From: Robiginitalea myxolifaciens
Lineage (GTDB): Bacteria; Bacteroidota; Bacteroidia; Flavobacteriales; Flavobacteriaceae
Reading direction: 5' to 3'
Assembly: GCF_900115205.1 (NCBI RefSeq)
Contig: NZ_FOYQ01000002.1
Coordinates: 62,001 to 126,000, forward strand
DNA: 64,000 nt
The translations under genes and the position numbers were made by a program. Positions 7,366-16,778 of the stretch are shown one piece after another. The notes below the pieces were generated by a model. It was not told the DNA's origin. It saw only the letters and a program-made list of their open reading frames with translations, and did no database searches. Position 1 is the first letter of the stretch, and each line of letters opens with the position of its first letter.

Positions 7366-8766
7366 TTATTTCGTCCCTACGTAGGAAAGATTGGCGAAAC
7401 CGTCAACGATTTTGCCATCGGCCACAAACAGGCTCTTAAAGGGATGATATACAAGTAATTTCTGTACAACCGCTTCGAAATCGGAAGTCCAGTACTGGTC
7501 TTCAGGATTCATGGAGTATTGTTGCATGATCTCTTCCCATCTCGTCTTATCGGTCCTCAGGCAAATCCCAATAAAGCGATGCTTTTTGTAGGCTGGACTT
7601 GCTTTGAGTTCCCTGATTTTCTTGTTGATATTTCCCAGATGATTGAGTTGGGGCCCCGACCAGAAATAGATGATCAATTCCTCAGAACTACTAGCCAGGG
7701 AATTGAGCATTACGGTTTCCCCCTGATGGTCCGTTAGCGCTATGGCGGGAAGTTCCGCGCCGGGCTGGAGCTGCTGAATATTCCCGTGCAGGGTTTCAAT
7801 TTCTGCCAGGTGTTGATTATTCGGGGAATACTCATGAAACTCGTCCATGAATACGTTAAAATTCTCCGCGGTATCGTGTTTGAGCAGATAATTCAGCGCC
7901 ACAGTTCGAAACAGATTGTCCCGCAAGTCCCCTTTGGCTACCAGGCTATCGATAAGCTGGAGCTGATGGCGATTAAAATGCAGCTGATCGCTTACCTCCA
8001 TAGGTTTTCCCTTGCAGGCTTCCTGACAACTCATAAAGGCAATGTTGCCAATATGATATTTCATAAAATCATAGTAGGGGCGCAGATAGGTGAGTTTGGC
8101 ATTCTCGTAATTAACCGCACTGCGGTAGGCGTAGAAATCTTCCGGCAGTTCATGAAGCATTTTATCTCCGGATACACTACGATGCCAGAACGGGTATCCT
8201 TCGCGATAGTAAAAATCCTGATAGCTGATGCAGGAAGATGCCATTTCGCTTGCCTCCGGACTGAGCTCTCCATCGGCATTTAGTTCAGCTAACTCGCGAT
8301 TTTTGAGGTCGCGTATGGAATCCAGTTTCTCTCCAAAGGCTATTGGTTCCAGCTTTACGAAATCCCGTCTCACGATTTCTTCCTCCCGCTCGTCCTGAAG
8401 AAACAAATCGATGAGGTAATTGTTTATTTGCTCACCCTGACCAGAAAAAACAAGAGATTCGTCAAAAGCTACGGTATTGAGCCGAACCTGCATGCTGTCG
8501 CCTTGCTGAAGGAAGACGTACTGATATTCCGGGTGGTGGTTAAAAGCGTAAAGACCGTCCTCAAGGTTATCGAGGCGGAAAGTGAACCGATTTTCTGCGT
8601 CGAGGTAGGCCGTGTCTTGAGGAATTTCTCCCTTTAACAGCACCACCTGATCTGAAGTAGGGTTTACAATTTCCCCTGCCAGGATCGTTGCCGTTGCTTC
8701 TTTGGTCTGATTTTTACATCCCCAGAAGACGGAAAGAAGTCCCAGGGCCAGGTAATTTAATCTCAT
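7366..8766 (-). CDS. TlpA-like thioredoxin-fold lipoprotein without CxxC
   Basis: 466-aa exported lipoprotein. The chosen start (MRLNYLALGLL) gives a signal peptide with a Cys about residue 17 (SVFWGC). An N-terminal DUF4369-like beta domain and a helical middle part precede a C-terminal thioredoxin-like domain (GAELPAIALTDHQGETVMLNSL..., then FIGICLRTDKTRWEEIM). Where TlpA/ResA proteins have WCxxC this protein has FWSGPQLNH, so it cannot act as a thiol oxidoreductase by that site. The function is unknown. It is convergent with the aldolase gene, 19 nt away. Confidence 0.75.
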   Translation of the reverse strand: MRLNYLALGLLSVFWGCKNQTKEATATILAGEIVNPTSDQVVLLKGEIPQDTAYLDAENRFTFRLDNLEDGLYAFNHHPEYQYVFLQQGDSMQVRLNTVAFDESLVFSGQGEQINNYLIDLFLQDEREEEIVRRDFVKLEPIAFGEKLDSIRDLKNRELAELNADGELSPEASEMASSCISYQDFYYREGYPFWHRSVSGDKMLHELPEDFYAYRSAVNYENAKLTYLRPYYDFMKYHIGNIAFMSCQEACKGKPMEVSDQLHFNRHQLQLIDSLVAKGDLRDNLFRTVALNYLLKHDTAENFNVFMDEFHEYSPNNQHLAEIETLHGNIQQLQPGAELPAIALTDHQGETVMLNSLASSSEELIIYFWSGPQLNHLGNINKKIRELKASPAYKKHRFIGICLRTDKTRWEEIMQQYSMNPEDQYWTSDFEAVVQKLLVYHPFKSLFVADGKIVDGFANLSYVGTK

Positions 8767-8887
8767 ATATGCCTGCTGCATTGTCCGACACAAATCTAGC
8801 CAATGCCTGAAATTACTGCTGTTAAGGCCCCGTTAAAATACTCCTAAAGCCTTGAATCTTAGGTGGAATTTAACAGCTATTTCAGGC

Positions 8888-8917
8888 TTTCACTACGTGC
8901 AAATATGTGTATTTTTG
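8888..8917 (+). promoter_or_regulatory. Probable promoter of the ABC-F gene
   Basis: TTTC at 8888-8891 (one base off TTTG), an 18-nt spacer and TATTTTTG at 8910-8917. The predicted start about 8922 leaves a leader of only some 14 nt before the ATG at 8936. Confidence 0.45.
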
Positions 8918-8935
8918 CAGCAAATTAACAAGGCT

Positions 8936-10564
8936 ATGCTAACGGTATCCAATCTTTCTGTTCAGTTCGGGAAACGCGTCCTCTTCGATGAGGTCAACGT
9001 AACCTTTAACCCCGGCAATTGCTATGGGGTAATCGGAGCAAATGGGGCAGGCAAATCGACCTTTTTAAAAATTCTTTCCGGGGCTATTGATCCGACCTCC
9101 GGCCATGTCCACATTGAGCCGGGCAAAAGAATGTCTGTGTTGGAGCAGAATCACAATGCCTACGACGATCATCCTGTACTGCAAGCCGTATTGATGGGGA
9201 ACAAGCCTTTATATGAGATCAAAACTGAGATCGATGCCCTTTACGCTGATTACGACGATGACAAGGCCGAGCGCATCGGGGAGTTACAGGTAGCATTTGA
9301 AGAGATGGACGGGTGGAATGCCGATAGCGACGCTGCAGCATTGCTCTCTAACCTCGGTATACCGGAGTCCATGCACTATACCCCAATGTCGGAAATGGAA
9401 TCCAAGATGAAGGTGAGGGTTCTCCTTGCCCAGGCTTTATTCGGATCTCCGGATATCCTGGTTATGGATGAGCCAACCAACGATCTGGATTACGATACCA
9501 TCGGCTGGCTCGAAGATTTCCTGGCAAACTACGAGAATCTTGTAATCGTCGTTTCCCACGACCGCCACTTCCTCGATGCAGTATGCACCCACATCGCTGA
9601 CATCGACTTTGGTAAACTCAACCTCTACAGCGGAAATTACAGCTTTTGGTATGAGAGCAGCCAGCTGGCAGCGCGCCAACGGGCACAACAAAACCGTAAG
9701 GCTGAGGAGAAAGCCAAGGAGCTGCAGGAATTTATCCAGCGTTTTAGTGCCAATGTGGCTAAATCCAAACAAGCAACTTCCCGAAAGAAAATGCTTGAGA
9801 AGTTACGGGTAGAAGATATCAAACCTTCCTCCCGCAGGTACCCGGCCATAATTTTTGAAAGGGAACGCGAAGCCGGGGATCAGATCCTGCAGGTAGAGAA
9901 CCTCTCCGCCAAAAGCGAAGAAGGGGAGTGGTTGTTTCAAAAAGGAGAGCTCAATCTGGCTAAGGGCGATAAGGTAGCTTTGATTTCCCGCGATGCCCGG
10001 GCCACTTCTGCATTTTATGAAATAGTAAATGGAAACCGTGTAGCCGAAACAGGAAAATTTTCCTGGGGAGTAACGACTAAGACCGCATATTTGCCGGCAG
10101 ACAACAGCACATTTTTTGACAATGACCTCAATCTGGTGGATTGGCTCAGGCAATGGGTCCAAACCCAGGAAGAAAAAGAAGAAGTGTATCTGCGCGGATT
10201 TCTGGGTAAGATGCTCTTTAGCGGGGAGGAAGCCTTGAAAAAGTGTTCCGTCCTATCCGGTGGCGAGAAGGTTCGTTGCATGCTGAGCCGAATGATGCTC
10301 TTGCGGGGGAACGTGCTGATGCTGGATGAACCTACCAACCACCTCGACCTGGAATCGATAACGGCGTTTAACAATTCGTTGAAGCAATTCAAAGGGACGG
10401 TTATTTTCACCACTCATGACCACCAATTTGCTCAAACTGTGGCAAATAGAATTGTAGAACTCACACCAATGCATACTATTGACCGCTATCTGACGTTTGA
10501 TGATTATATGTCAGACGCTACGATACGGGAACAGCGGAACAAAGCGTACCAGGTACCGGTCTAA
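8936..10564 (+). CDS. ABC-F ATPase, YbiT-like, with degenerate second P-loop
   Basis: 542-aa soluble ABC-F protein with two nucleotide-binding domains, a family that acts on the ribosome. Start chosen at MLTVSNLSVQFG by family alignment. NBD1 has an intact Walker A (GANGAGKST) and Walker B (LVMDEPTNDLD), but no LSGG signature (TPMSEMESKMKVR), as in E. coli YbiT. The P-site linker region is rich in Lys/Gln/Arg (RFSANVAKSKQATSRKKM). NBD2 keeps the signature (VLSGGEKVR) and Walker B (LMLDEPTNHLD), but the P-loop reads SRDARATSAF, without GxxGxGKS/T. Only one composite ATP site may thus be functional. It does not resemble an antibiotic-resistance ABC-F in any way I can see. Confidence 0.85.
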   Translation: MLTVSNLSVQFGKRVLFDEVNVTFNPGNCYGVIGANGAGKSTFLKILSGAIDPTSGHVHIEPGKRMSVLEQNHNAYDDHPVLQAVLMGNKPLYEIKTEIDALYADYDDDKAERIGELQVAFEEMDGWNADSDAAALLSNLGIPESMHYTPMSEMESKMKVRVLLAQALFGSPDILVMDEPTNDLDYDTIGWLEDFLANYENLVIVVSHDRHFLDAVCTHIADIDFGKLNLYSGNYSFWYESSQLAARQRAQQNRKAEEKAKELQEFIQRFSANVAKSKQATSRKKMLEKLRVEDIKPSSRRYPAIIFEREREAGDQILQVENLSAKSEEGEWLFQKGELNLAKGDKVALISRDARATSAFYEIVNGNRVAETGKFSWGVTTKTAYLPADNSTFFDNDLNLVDWLRQWVQTQEEKEEVYLRGFLGKMLFSGEEALKKCSVLSGGEKVRCMLSRMMLLRGNVLMLDEPTNHLDLESITAFNNSLKQFKGTVIFTTHDHQFAQTVANRIVELTPMHTIDRYLTFDDYMSDATIREQRNKAYQVPV

Positions 10565-10591
10565 GCGAAAGACAGCCCAAATCTTTTAGCT

Positions 10592-11722
10592 ATGAGAACC
10601 TTCCTGCCAGGCCTTCTGGCCGGGCTGTGGTTGTTTAGTTCCTGCTCTTCAGATACTACCGGAGATGAGCCCGGAGATAAACAGCCGGATCCCGGTGTCG
10701 CCACCAATTACAGTATTTTTCTAGAGGAGAACGGAACCTTCAGTCTACAGGACATTTCGGCTGATGCCCTGGATATCGAAGCCCTGGGCACGGTTGAAGT
10801 CAACGCTTCAGCAGCCCCCCTTTTCAGTGGTGTTGAACAATCTGTTTTCGCAATTTTGTTGCCAAGTGCGAATTGTGGGGTCGATGTACTCATCTATTCC
10901 CCCCAGACTAGCACTACCCATAGTATCCTTACCGGGCTGGAAGCCTGTACTGTTGATATTCTCGGATTCGCCCAAAGCTTACAAGCCAGTTATATACTTT
11001 ACGCCGATGAAGATCCGATTTCAATAACTTCGCGATATACTGTGCGGCGTATCTCGGCCGATGGAATGGATTTTACCGATATAGAACTTCCGGGAAGGGC
11101 CATTGATCTCGATATTTCTTCAGGGAAATTATTTGTCCTTGCCTATTTGTCGGAAGCGGAGACTGAAAGTGCCTTGCTTGAATTCAACGCTGATTTAAGC
11201 GGAACTCCGGAATTACATCCCGTGAGTACAGGTGGAAAACTCTTGACTTCCCTGGGTACGGATCGATTACTACTGGGATATGAAGATGCCCATCAGATCT
11301 ACAATTCAGCGACGATGAGCCTGGTGGATAATATTCTGTATCAACCCGGCACGGAACCTGGATTTACTTATGAACGCCCGCTTAGTGATCCCTCCGGAAA
11401 CTTGTTGTATTATCTTTTTGACGATCCTCAGACACCTGCTAAAGAGCGTATTGCGGCTATTTATGATTCGAACCGGCGAACCCTTGTTCTTTATTTGGTC
11501 GAGAATTTCCTGAGTCCGGACCAGCGGGAGTTCCAGTTCGATGTTGGTTCCGTAACTGCAGTAGGATATGACTCAGAAAATGGCTTGCTGATTATCGGCT
11601 ATGCCCGGGCGACCAGTGTAAATCACGGAGGATTGCTACGTCTGAAATTAGAGCCGGAGTTTCAATTTTTGGACCAGTTAGACCTTCCTGCAGTCCCGCG
11701 AATGATCTACACCAACCGGTAA
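10592..11722 (+). CDS. Hypothetical lipoprotein
   Basis: 376-aa protein I do not recognise. The signal peptide ends in a lipobox (LFSSC, about residue 18), followed by an acidic Gly/Pro linker (TTGDEPGDKQPDPG). The rest is rich in beta strands with regular spacing and could be a propeller-like fold (e.g. ILLPSANCGVDVLIYSP, DRLLLGYEDAHQIYN). It follows the ABC-F gene by 27 nt and could be cotranscribed. Its last codons are repeated just after the stop. Confidence 0.7.
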   Translation: MRTFLPGLLAGLWLFSSCSSDTTGDEPGDKQPDPGVATNYSIFLEENGTFSLQDISADALDIEALGTVEVNASAAPLFSGVEQSVFAILLPSANCGVDVLIYSPQTSTTHSILTGLEACTVDILGFAQSLQASYILYADEDPISITSRYTVRRISADGMDFTDIELPGRAIDLDISSGKLFVLAYLSEAETESALLEFNADLSGTPELHPVSTGGKLLTSLGTDRLLLGYEDAHQIYNSATMSLVDNILYQPGTEPGFTYERPLSDPSGNLLYYLFDDPQTPAKERIAAIYDSNRRTLVLYLVENFLSPDQREFQFDVGSVTAVGYDSENGLLIIGYARATSVNHGGLLRLKLEPEFQFLDQLDLPAVPRMIYTNR

Positions 11723-11747
11723 GTACTTTTATGATCTATACCAACCG
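11702..11747 (+). repeat. 17-bp direct repeat across a stop codon
   Basis: Bases 11702-11718 and 11731-11747 match at 16 of 17 positions. The first copy encodes the C-terminal MIYTNR of the lipoprotein; the stop TAA follows at 11720, and the second copy would again encode MIYTNR followed by 11 more residues. Confidence 0.75.
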
Positions 11748-11776
11748 AAGCGTCTATTTTCGTACTCCCGGTAGCA

Positions 11777-12457
11777 TCAGGCATTGAAATACTTGGAATT
11801 CCAGATAGCAGGATTAAAGTTCTTCCCTAGTGCAAATCCATAGAAAATTACAACGGCTGCCAGGGATTTGAAGATAAAAAAGAAGATAATCCAGAACTCT
11901 GCACTTCCTCCTTTCTTGGAGAACAACCCTTCCGGAACCCCAAAGGTCGCCAGTAGGCTAAAAGCCAGTACAACAAGCGTGAGATTTACAATATTCCGAA
12001 ACGGCCAGACAAGCGCTTTGCGAAGTGGGTGGAGATCCTTACCCCAACGGTGAATCAGGTAATAATAACCGTTCCCCAGGGGAGCAAATAAGAGCGGATC
12101 GTCCTTGTCTTCCAACTTAAAGAGGCGGGAAGGAGCCACAATTTTCAAGGCATCCAGGGTGGTATCGTGCTTAGCTTCCAATTCGGCAATAGCAGCAGTA
12201 GCTTCCTCTGGTAATTCCGGTTTGAAATATTTTAAGTCCAGGAAACGCAGCCTGTAATCGATGCATATTTTACGGATATCATTTTGGTGATAAATCCGAC
12301 TGGCCTCAAGTTTATCGAGATTAAATCGATTTTGGGTTACTTCCGAATGCGAACTGCTAATGGCGAAGGAATCCAGGAGGGCCAAAAGGTCTTTTTCGGA
12401 ATCGCGACCGCGACGGGCTGCATCTAACTTCTTTTCAAGATCAACGGGTGAGAACAT
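11777..12457 (-). CDS. Hypothetical membrane protein with helical N-domain
   Basis: 226-aa protein with no family I can name. Start placed at MFSPVDLEKKLDAARRG; a longer reading from 12508 is possible. The first 150 residues are charged and helical, then come two membrane segments (NIVNLTLVVLAFSLLATFGV and WIIFFFIFKSLAAVVIFYGFAL) at the C-terminus. The N-terminal part is probably cytoplasmic. It is convergent with the lipoprotein gene. Confidence 0.65.
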   Translation of the reverse strand: MFSPVDLEKKLDAARRGRDSEKDLLALLDSFAISSSHSEVTQNRFNLDKLEASRIYHQNDIRKICIDYRLRFLDLKYFKPELPEEATAAIAELEAKHDTTLDALKIVAPSRLFKLEDKDDPLLFAPLGNGYYYLIHRWGKDLHPLRKALVWPFRNIVNLTLVVLAFSLLATFGVPEGLFSKKGGSAEFWIIFFFIFKSLAAVVIFYGFALGKNFNPAIWNSKYFNA

Positions 12458-12647
12458 AATTTTCTTTTCTAGCACTTCAAAATTAATAACTGGAACCAGG
12501 GAAAGCAATAGGAATATTCTTATTTAAAATGTTAAATAAATGTTAATTACGATGAACGACCACCTCAGATACGGCCCTTAACCTGCCAAAAAAGTATCTT
12601 ACCGACGAAACCAAACCATTCATCGACTAAATCGGCCCCCGCGATCC

Positions 12648-13175
12648 GTGAGAACTTTACGTTTGCTATTCTTCCTGGCTCTGTTTGGTATCAGCTCCAA
12701 CGCTATGGCGCAGGCGGCTGTAATGGCCCGATCCGATGCCCAATCGAATTCAAAAGTCGATAGCTTATCTACCGCATTGAAGGTTTTGGAACTGTCCGAG
12801 TTGCGAGAAATACTTAGCAATAGTGGCCAATTCACTGTTTTTGCTCCCTCTGATGCTGCATTTAAACAATTAGGAGAAGAAGAAATAAAAGCACTACTGC
12901 AACCTGAGAATAAGCAGGAACTACGGTCTTTGATGGCTTACCACATCGTCGCCGGAAAACTTACGGCTTCGCGTATACTCCAGGCACTTTCCCGGGGTAA
13001 AGGCTACGCCAGTCTCACAACGATTCAGGGTGAAGAACTACGAGTAAGGCTTATCGGAACGGATATCGTATTAATGGACTGTTCCGGGAATGAAGCACGA
13101 ATAACTGCGGCGGATACTACGAGTCGTAATCTGGTATTCCACCGAATAGATCGTGTAGTTGTTCCGGCCCCTTAG
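12648..13175 (+). CDS. Fasciclin (FAS1) domain exported protein
   Basis: 175 aa with a GTG start and a signal peptide (LLFFLALFGISSNAMAQA). One FAS1 domain fills the rest: GQFTVFAPSDAAFKQLG is the H1 box, LMAYHIVAGKLTASRI the middle, and LVFHRIDRVVVPAP the H2 box. FAS1 proteins mediate adhesion or small-molecule binding outside the cell; the ligand here is unknown. The stop is 2 nt from the convergent pheT stop. Confidence 0.82.
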   Translation: MRTLRLLFFLALFGISSNAMAQAAVMARSDAQSNSKVDSLSTALKVLELSELREILSNSGQFTVFAPSDAAFKQLGEEEIKALLQPENKQELRSLMAYHIVAGKLTASRILQALSRGKGYASLTTIQGEELRVRLIGTDIVLMDCSGNEARITAADTTSRNLVFHRIDRVVVPAP

Positions 13176-13177
13176 AA

Positions 13178-15601
13178 CTATCTTAATTCCGCCCCCAGTT
13201 CTTTTTCGAAAGCGGTTTGCAGACGTTTCATAACTTTGTCGATCTGCTGATCCTTTAAGGTTTTTGCAGGGTCCTGAAGCAGAAAACTCACCGCGTAGGA
13301 TTTGCGATCTTTGGGAAGGTTCTTTCCTTTATAAACATCGAAAAGCTGTACATCCTGAAGGAGTTTCTTTTCGGTTCTAAAGGCCAGGTCACGGACTTCA
13401 CTGAATTGGGCACTATCGTCCAGTAAAAGCGCAAAATCCCTTCGCACTTCCGGAAACTTGGAAATAGGCTGATATGTAAAGTTCCTCGATGCGGCAATGG
13501 CTACCAATAAAGACCAATCCATATCGGCATAAACCACCTCTTGTTCAATGTCAAAGGCCGCGGTAAACTTTTTGTCAACCACGCCAAAACGCACCAGGGA
13601 TTTTTTATCAGAGACTACCTCAAGACTTTCGGAGAACCGGCTATCTTCAACCGGCTTTTCCGTCCATTGATTTACCCCTAATCCTTCGAGCACTTGAAAG
13701 ACCAATGACTTCAGGTGGAAGAATCCCAGTGCTCGGGACGTTTGCGTCCAATCGGATTGCGCACTTTTTCCACTTAAAAGAAGCGCTAAACGTTCCGATT
13801 CCCAGCGTTTCCCCTTGGACACGCCATAAATTTTACCGAACTCAAAAATCCTTAAGTCCGGATGTTGACGGTTCATGTTATGTACAAGTGCCTGCAAGCC
13901 GGAGAACAACATATCCTGTCTCAGCTGGGAAAGCTCCTTACCCAGAGGATTTAAGAGTTCAACGGGCTTATGGGCTGTATTGCCAAGTAATTCGTTGTGC
14001 GTTGGACTACACAGGCTATTGCCCAGGATTTCATAGCAACCCAAAGCCGCCAGGCGCTGGGTCAGGATTTCCCGTAATTGATGGGGTTCCTGTTGCCCAA
14101 CCGGGTGAATGGAGGCGGTGATTTTTTCTTTATCCGGTATATTGTTATAACCGTATACGCGCAGAATTTCTTCGATTACATCCACATCCCGGGTAACATC
14201 TACCCGGTAAGAAGGTATCAGCAAGCCGAAGCCCGATTCGGTAACGCTTTTGACTTGAATATCCAGGGATGCCATAATCTCGATCAACGTATCCCTCGGG
14301 ATCTCATCTCCGATGAGGCCATATATTTTTTCAAGGGAAAGGAAAACATTGCGTTCTGGGAATTTCTGCGGATAGAGATCTGTTAAGTCTGAGCTGATCT
14401 CTCCTCCGGCTAAGTCGCGGATTAGAATGGCAGCGCGCTGTAAGGCGTACTCCACCAGCTCAATATCGATTCCCCGCTCAAAGCGAAAGGAGGCATCGGT
14501 ATTTAAACCATGGCGTTTTGCTGTCTTACGGACACTTACCGGATCAAAGTAGGCACTTTCCAGAAAGATGGACTTCGTGTGTTCGGTAACACCGGTATTG
14601 ATTCCGCCAAAAACACCTGCAATGCACATGGGTTTTTCAGCGTCGCAAATCATCAGATCTTCGGCGTGGAGCTTTCGCATTTCCCCGTCCAGCGTCATAA
14701 ATTCTGTACCTGCTGAAACGGTTTTAACGAGTACCTTCTTCCCGTGAATACGGTCTGCATCAAATGCATGTAAGGGCTGTCCCAATTCGTGCATCACGTA
14801 ATTGGTGGCATCGACAACATTATTTATCGGGTTGAGCCCAATAGCGCGTAACCTGTTTTTAAGCCAATGCGGGGAATCTTCAATAATCAGGTTGGTCAGT
14901 GTAATCCCGGCATATCGGGGAGCCAGTGCGGGATTTTCTACCTCAATTTCGATCCGCAGGGAGCGGCTGTCTACCGCAAAACTGCTGAGCGAAGGAGTAA
15001 TGAGCTCCTTGGAGATTTCTTTTCTTTTCAGGCCGGCTCTAAGGTCGCGTGCTACGCCAAAATGGCTCATGGCATCGGCCCGGTTCGGTGTAAGGCCTAT
15101 CTCAAAGACATGATCGGTTTCAATTTCGAATATTTCGGCGCAGGGGGTACCCGGTTTGCGATCTGTTTCCAGTACCAGTATTCCTTCATGGCTGCTTCCC
15201 AGGCCCAGCTCATCCTCGGCACAGAGCATACCCTGGCTGAGTTCTCCCCGAATTTTCCCCTTTTTAACCTTCCAGGGCTCCGCGTTGGTGGGGTAGAGGG
15301 TAGCGCCGACAACGGCTACAGGTGCCTTTTGCCCTTTGGCCACGTTCGGAGCACCACATACAATTTGCAAGGGCTCTTCGTTACCGACGTCCACCTTACA
15401 CAACTTCAGTCGATCGGCATTAGGGTGCTGCTCACATTCCACAACCTGGCCTACTACGATTCCCTCCAGGCCTCCCTGCACAGATTGGAACGTACTTATT
15501 CCTTCTACCTCCAGGCCAAGGTCGGTGAGCATTTCACCGATTTCAGCTACGGGCCGCTCGATCTCGAGGAATTGTTTTAACCAGTTGTATGAAATTTTCA
15601 T
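13178..15601 (-). CDS. pheT: Phenylalanine-tRNA ligase beta subunit
   Basis: 807-aa subunit of the cytosolic (alpha-beta)2 PheRS that charges tRNA-Phe. Domains in order: EMAP-like tRNA-binding domain (IVVGQVVECEQHPNADRLKLC, about 48-150), B3/B4 editing domain (about 210-390), B5 (about 410-480), the catalytic-like core, and a C-terminal ferredoxin-fold anticodon-binding domain (ISKFPEVRRDFALLLD, about 715-807). Length is normal. pheS is not adjacent, as is usual in Bacteroidota. Confidence 0.97.
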   Translation of the reverse strand: MKISYNWLKQFLEIERPVAEIGEMLTDLGLEVEGISTFQSVQGGLEGIVVGQVVECEQHPNADRLKLCKVDVGNEEPLQIVCGAPNVAKGQKAPVAVVGATLYPTNAEPWKVKKGKIRGELSQGMLCAEDELGLGSSHEGILVLETDRKPGTPCAEIFEIETDHVFEIGLTPNRADAMSHFGVARDLRAGLKRKEISKELITPSLSSFAVDSRSLRIEIEVENPALAPRYAGITLTNLIIEDSPHWLKNRLRAIGLNPINNVVDATNYVMHELGQPLHAFDADRIHGKKVLVKTVSAGTEFMTLDGEMRKLHAEDLMICDAEKPMCIAGVFGGINTGVTEHTKSIFLESAYFDPVSVRKTAKRHGLNTDASFRFERGIDIELVEYALQRAAILIRDLAGGEISSDLTDLYPQKFPERNVFLSLEKIYGLIGDEIPRDTLIEIMASLDIQVKSVTESGFGLLIPSYRVDVTRDVDVIEEILRVYGYNNIPDKEKITASIHPVGQQEPHQLREILTQRLAALGCYEILGNSLCSPTHNELLGNTAHKPVELLNPLGKELSQLRQDMLFSGLQALVHNMNRQHPDLRIFEFGKIYGVSKGKRWESERLALLLSGKSAQSDWTQTSRALGFFHLKSLVFQVLEGLGVNQWTEKPVEDSRFSESLEVVSDKKSLVRFGVVDKKFTAAFDIEQEVVYADMDWSLLVAIAASRNFTYQPISKFPEVRRDFALLLDDSAQFSEVRDLAFRTEKKLLQDVQLFDVYKGKNLPKDRKSYAVSFLLQDPAKTLKDQQIDKVMKRLQTAFEKELGAELR

Positions 15602-15659
15602 GCAGCTACTTTAAGCGCACAAAGATAGGGTTAAGCAGGGAAATTAAAAGCGGGGCGGC

Positions 15660-16778
15660 TTAAATGATCGTCGACTTTCCCAATCCGATATTTTCCTGGT
15701 TCAGGCCGCGGAAATCATCGGAATCGCGAATATTACTTGCAATATAATGGCCAACGTCATCGGTTCCATATTTGCTATTGGGATCCAAATCCGGAGTGAC
15801 GATTCCTTTCTTCAGCGAAAGGGTTACGGCACGGACAACCGCTTCGGCTTCCTCTTTGAGTTCAAAGTGGTCCAAAAGCATAGCCGCTGACAGAATTGAT
15901 GCCACTGGATTTGCAATGTTTTTACCAGTAGCCTGGGGGTAGGACCCATGAATAGGTTCAAACATGGAGCTATCTTCGCCTACTGAGGCAGAAGGAAGTA
16001 ATCCTATAGAGCCGCCTATGATACTGCCTTCATCGGAAATGATATCCCCGAACATATTTTCCGTGAGGATCACATCGAATTGGGAGGGGTTCAGGATAAG
16101 CTGCATGGCCGCATTATCTACGAAAAGGTAATCCAGGGTTACTTCCGGGTAACTTTCACCTATGCGGGTGACAACTTTTCTCCAGAGTCGCGAAGATTCC
16201 AGAACATTGGCTTTGTCGACAAGGGTGAGTTTTCCACGGCGCCCTTTGGCCGCCTTAAAGGCGAGGTGGGCAATCCGGCTGATTTCTTCTTCACTGTAAA
16301 TACAGAGATCTGAAGCAACCGTACCATCTTCACTCAGGAATTTTTCACCGAAATAGATACCTCCGGTGAGTTCCCGATAGATTACAAAATCAGTACCCGT
16401 GATGCGTTCCTCCCGAAGCGGGGATTTTTCGATCAGGGTAGGGAAGATTTTAACTGGTCTGATATTACTAAACAACCCCAGTTCCTTACGGAGTTTCAAC
16501 AAGCCTTGTTCAGGCCTTACCTTGGCGGTTGGATCATTGTCGAATTTCGGGTGTCCGATAGCCCCAAATAATACAGCGTCGGATTCTTTACAGAGTGCCA
16601 GCGTTTCATCCGGCAGCGGATCTCCTTGTTTGTCGATAGCGATAGCTCCAACCAGAGCCTCTGTAAAGCTGAATTCGTGTCCAAAGGTTTCCTCGACCGC
16701 CTGCAGTGTGGTTACTGCCTGGGCAGCGACTTCGGGGCCGATACCATCACCGGCTAATAAGGCTATTTTAAGTTTCAT
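15660..16778 (-). CDS. leuB: 3-isopropylmalate dehydrogenase
   Basis: 372-aa NAD-dependent decarboxylating dehydrogenase of leucine synthesis. The N-terminus shows LLAGDGIGPEV, a conserved Arg region (RELTGGIYFGEK), the catalytic Tyr/Lys zone, the metal-binding Asp cluster (TENMFGDIISDEGS) and the NAD loop (EPIHGSYPQATGKNIANP). Its ATG overlaps the leuA stop (TAATG at 16776-16780), so the two are coupled. leuC and leuD are not in this window. Confidence 0.95.
   Translation of the reverse strand: MKLKIALLAGDGIGPEVAAQAVTTLQAVEETFGHEFSFTEALVGAIAIDKQGDPLPDETLALCKESDAVLFGAIGHPKFDNDPTAKVRPEQGLLKLRKELGLFSNIRPVKIFPTLIEKSPLREERITGTDFVIYRELTGGIYFGEKFLSEDGTVASDLCIYSEEEISRIAHLAFKAAKGRRGKLTLVDKANVLESSRLWRKVVTRIGESYPEVTLDYLFVDNAAMQLILNPSQFDVILTENMFGDIISDEGSIIGGSIGLLPSASVGEDSSMFEPIHGSYPQATGKNIANPVASILSAAMLLDHFELKEEAEAVVRAVTLSLKKGIVTPDLDPNSKYGTDDVGHYIASNIRDSDDFRGLNQENIGLGKSTII

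Noticed and set aside
14867-15580. 237-aa plus-strand frame opposite pheT
   Set aside because: Antisense to a clear pheT; no domain or signal.
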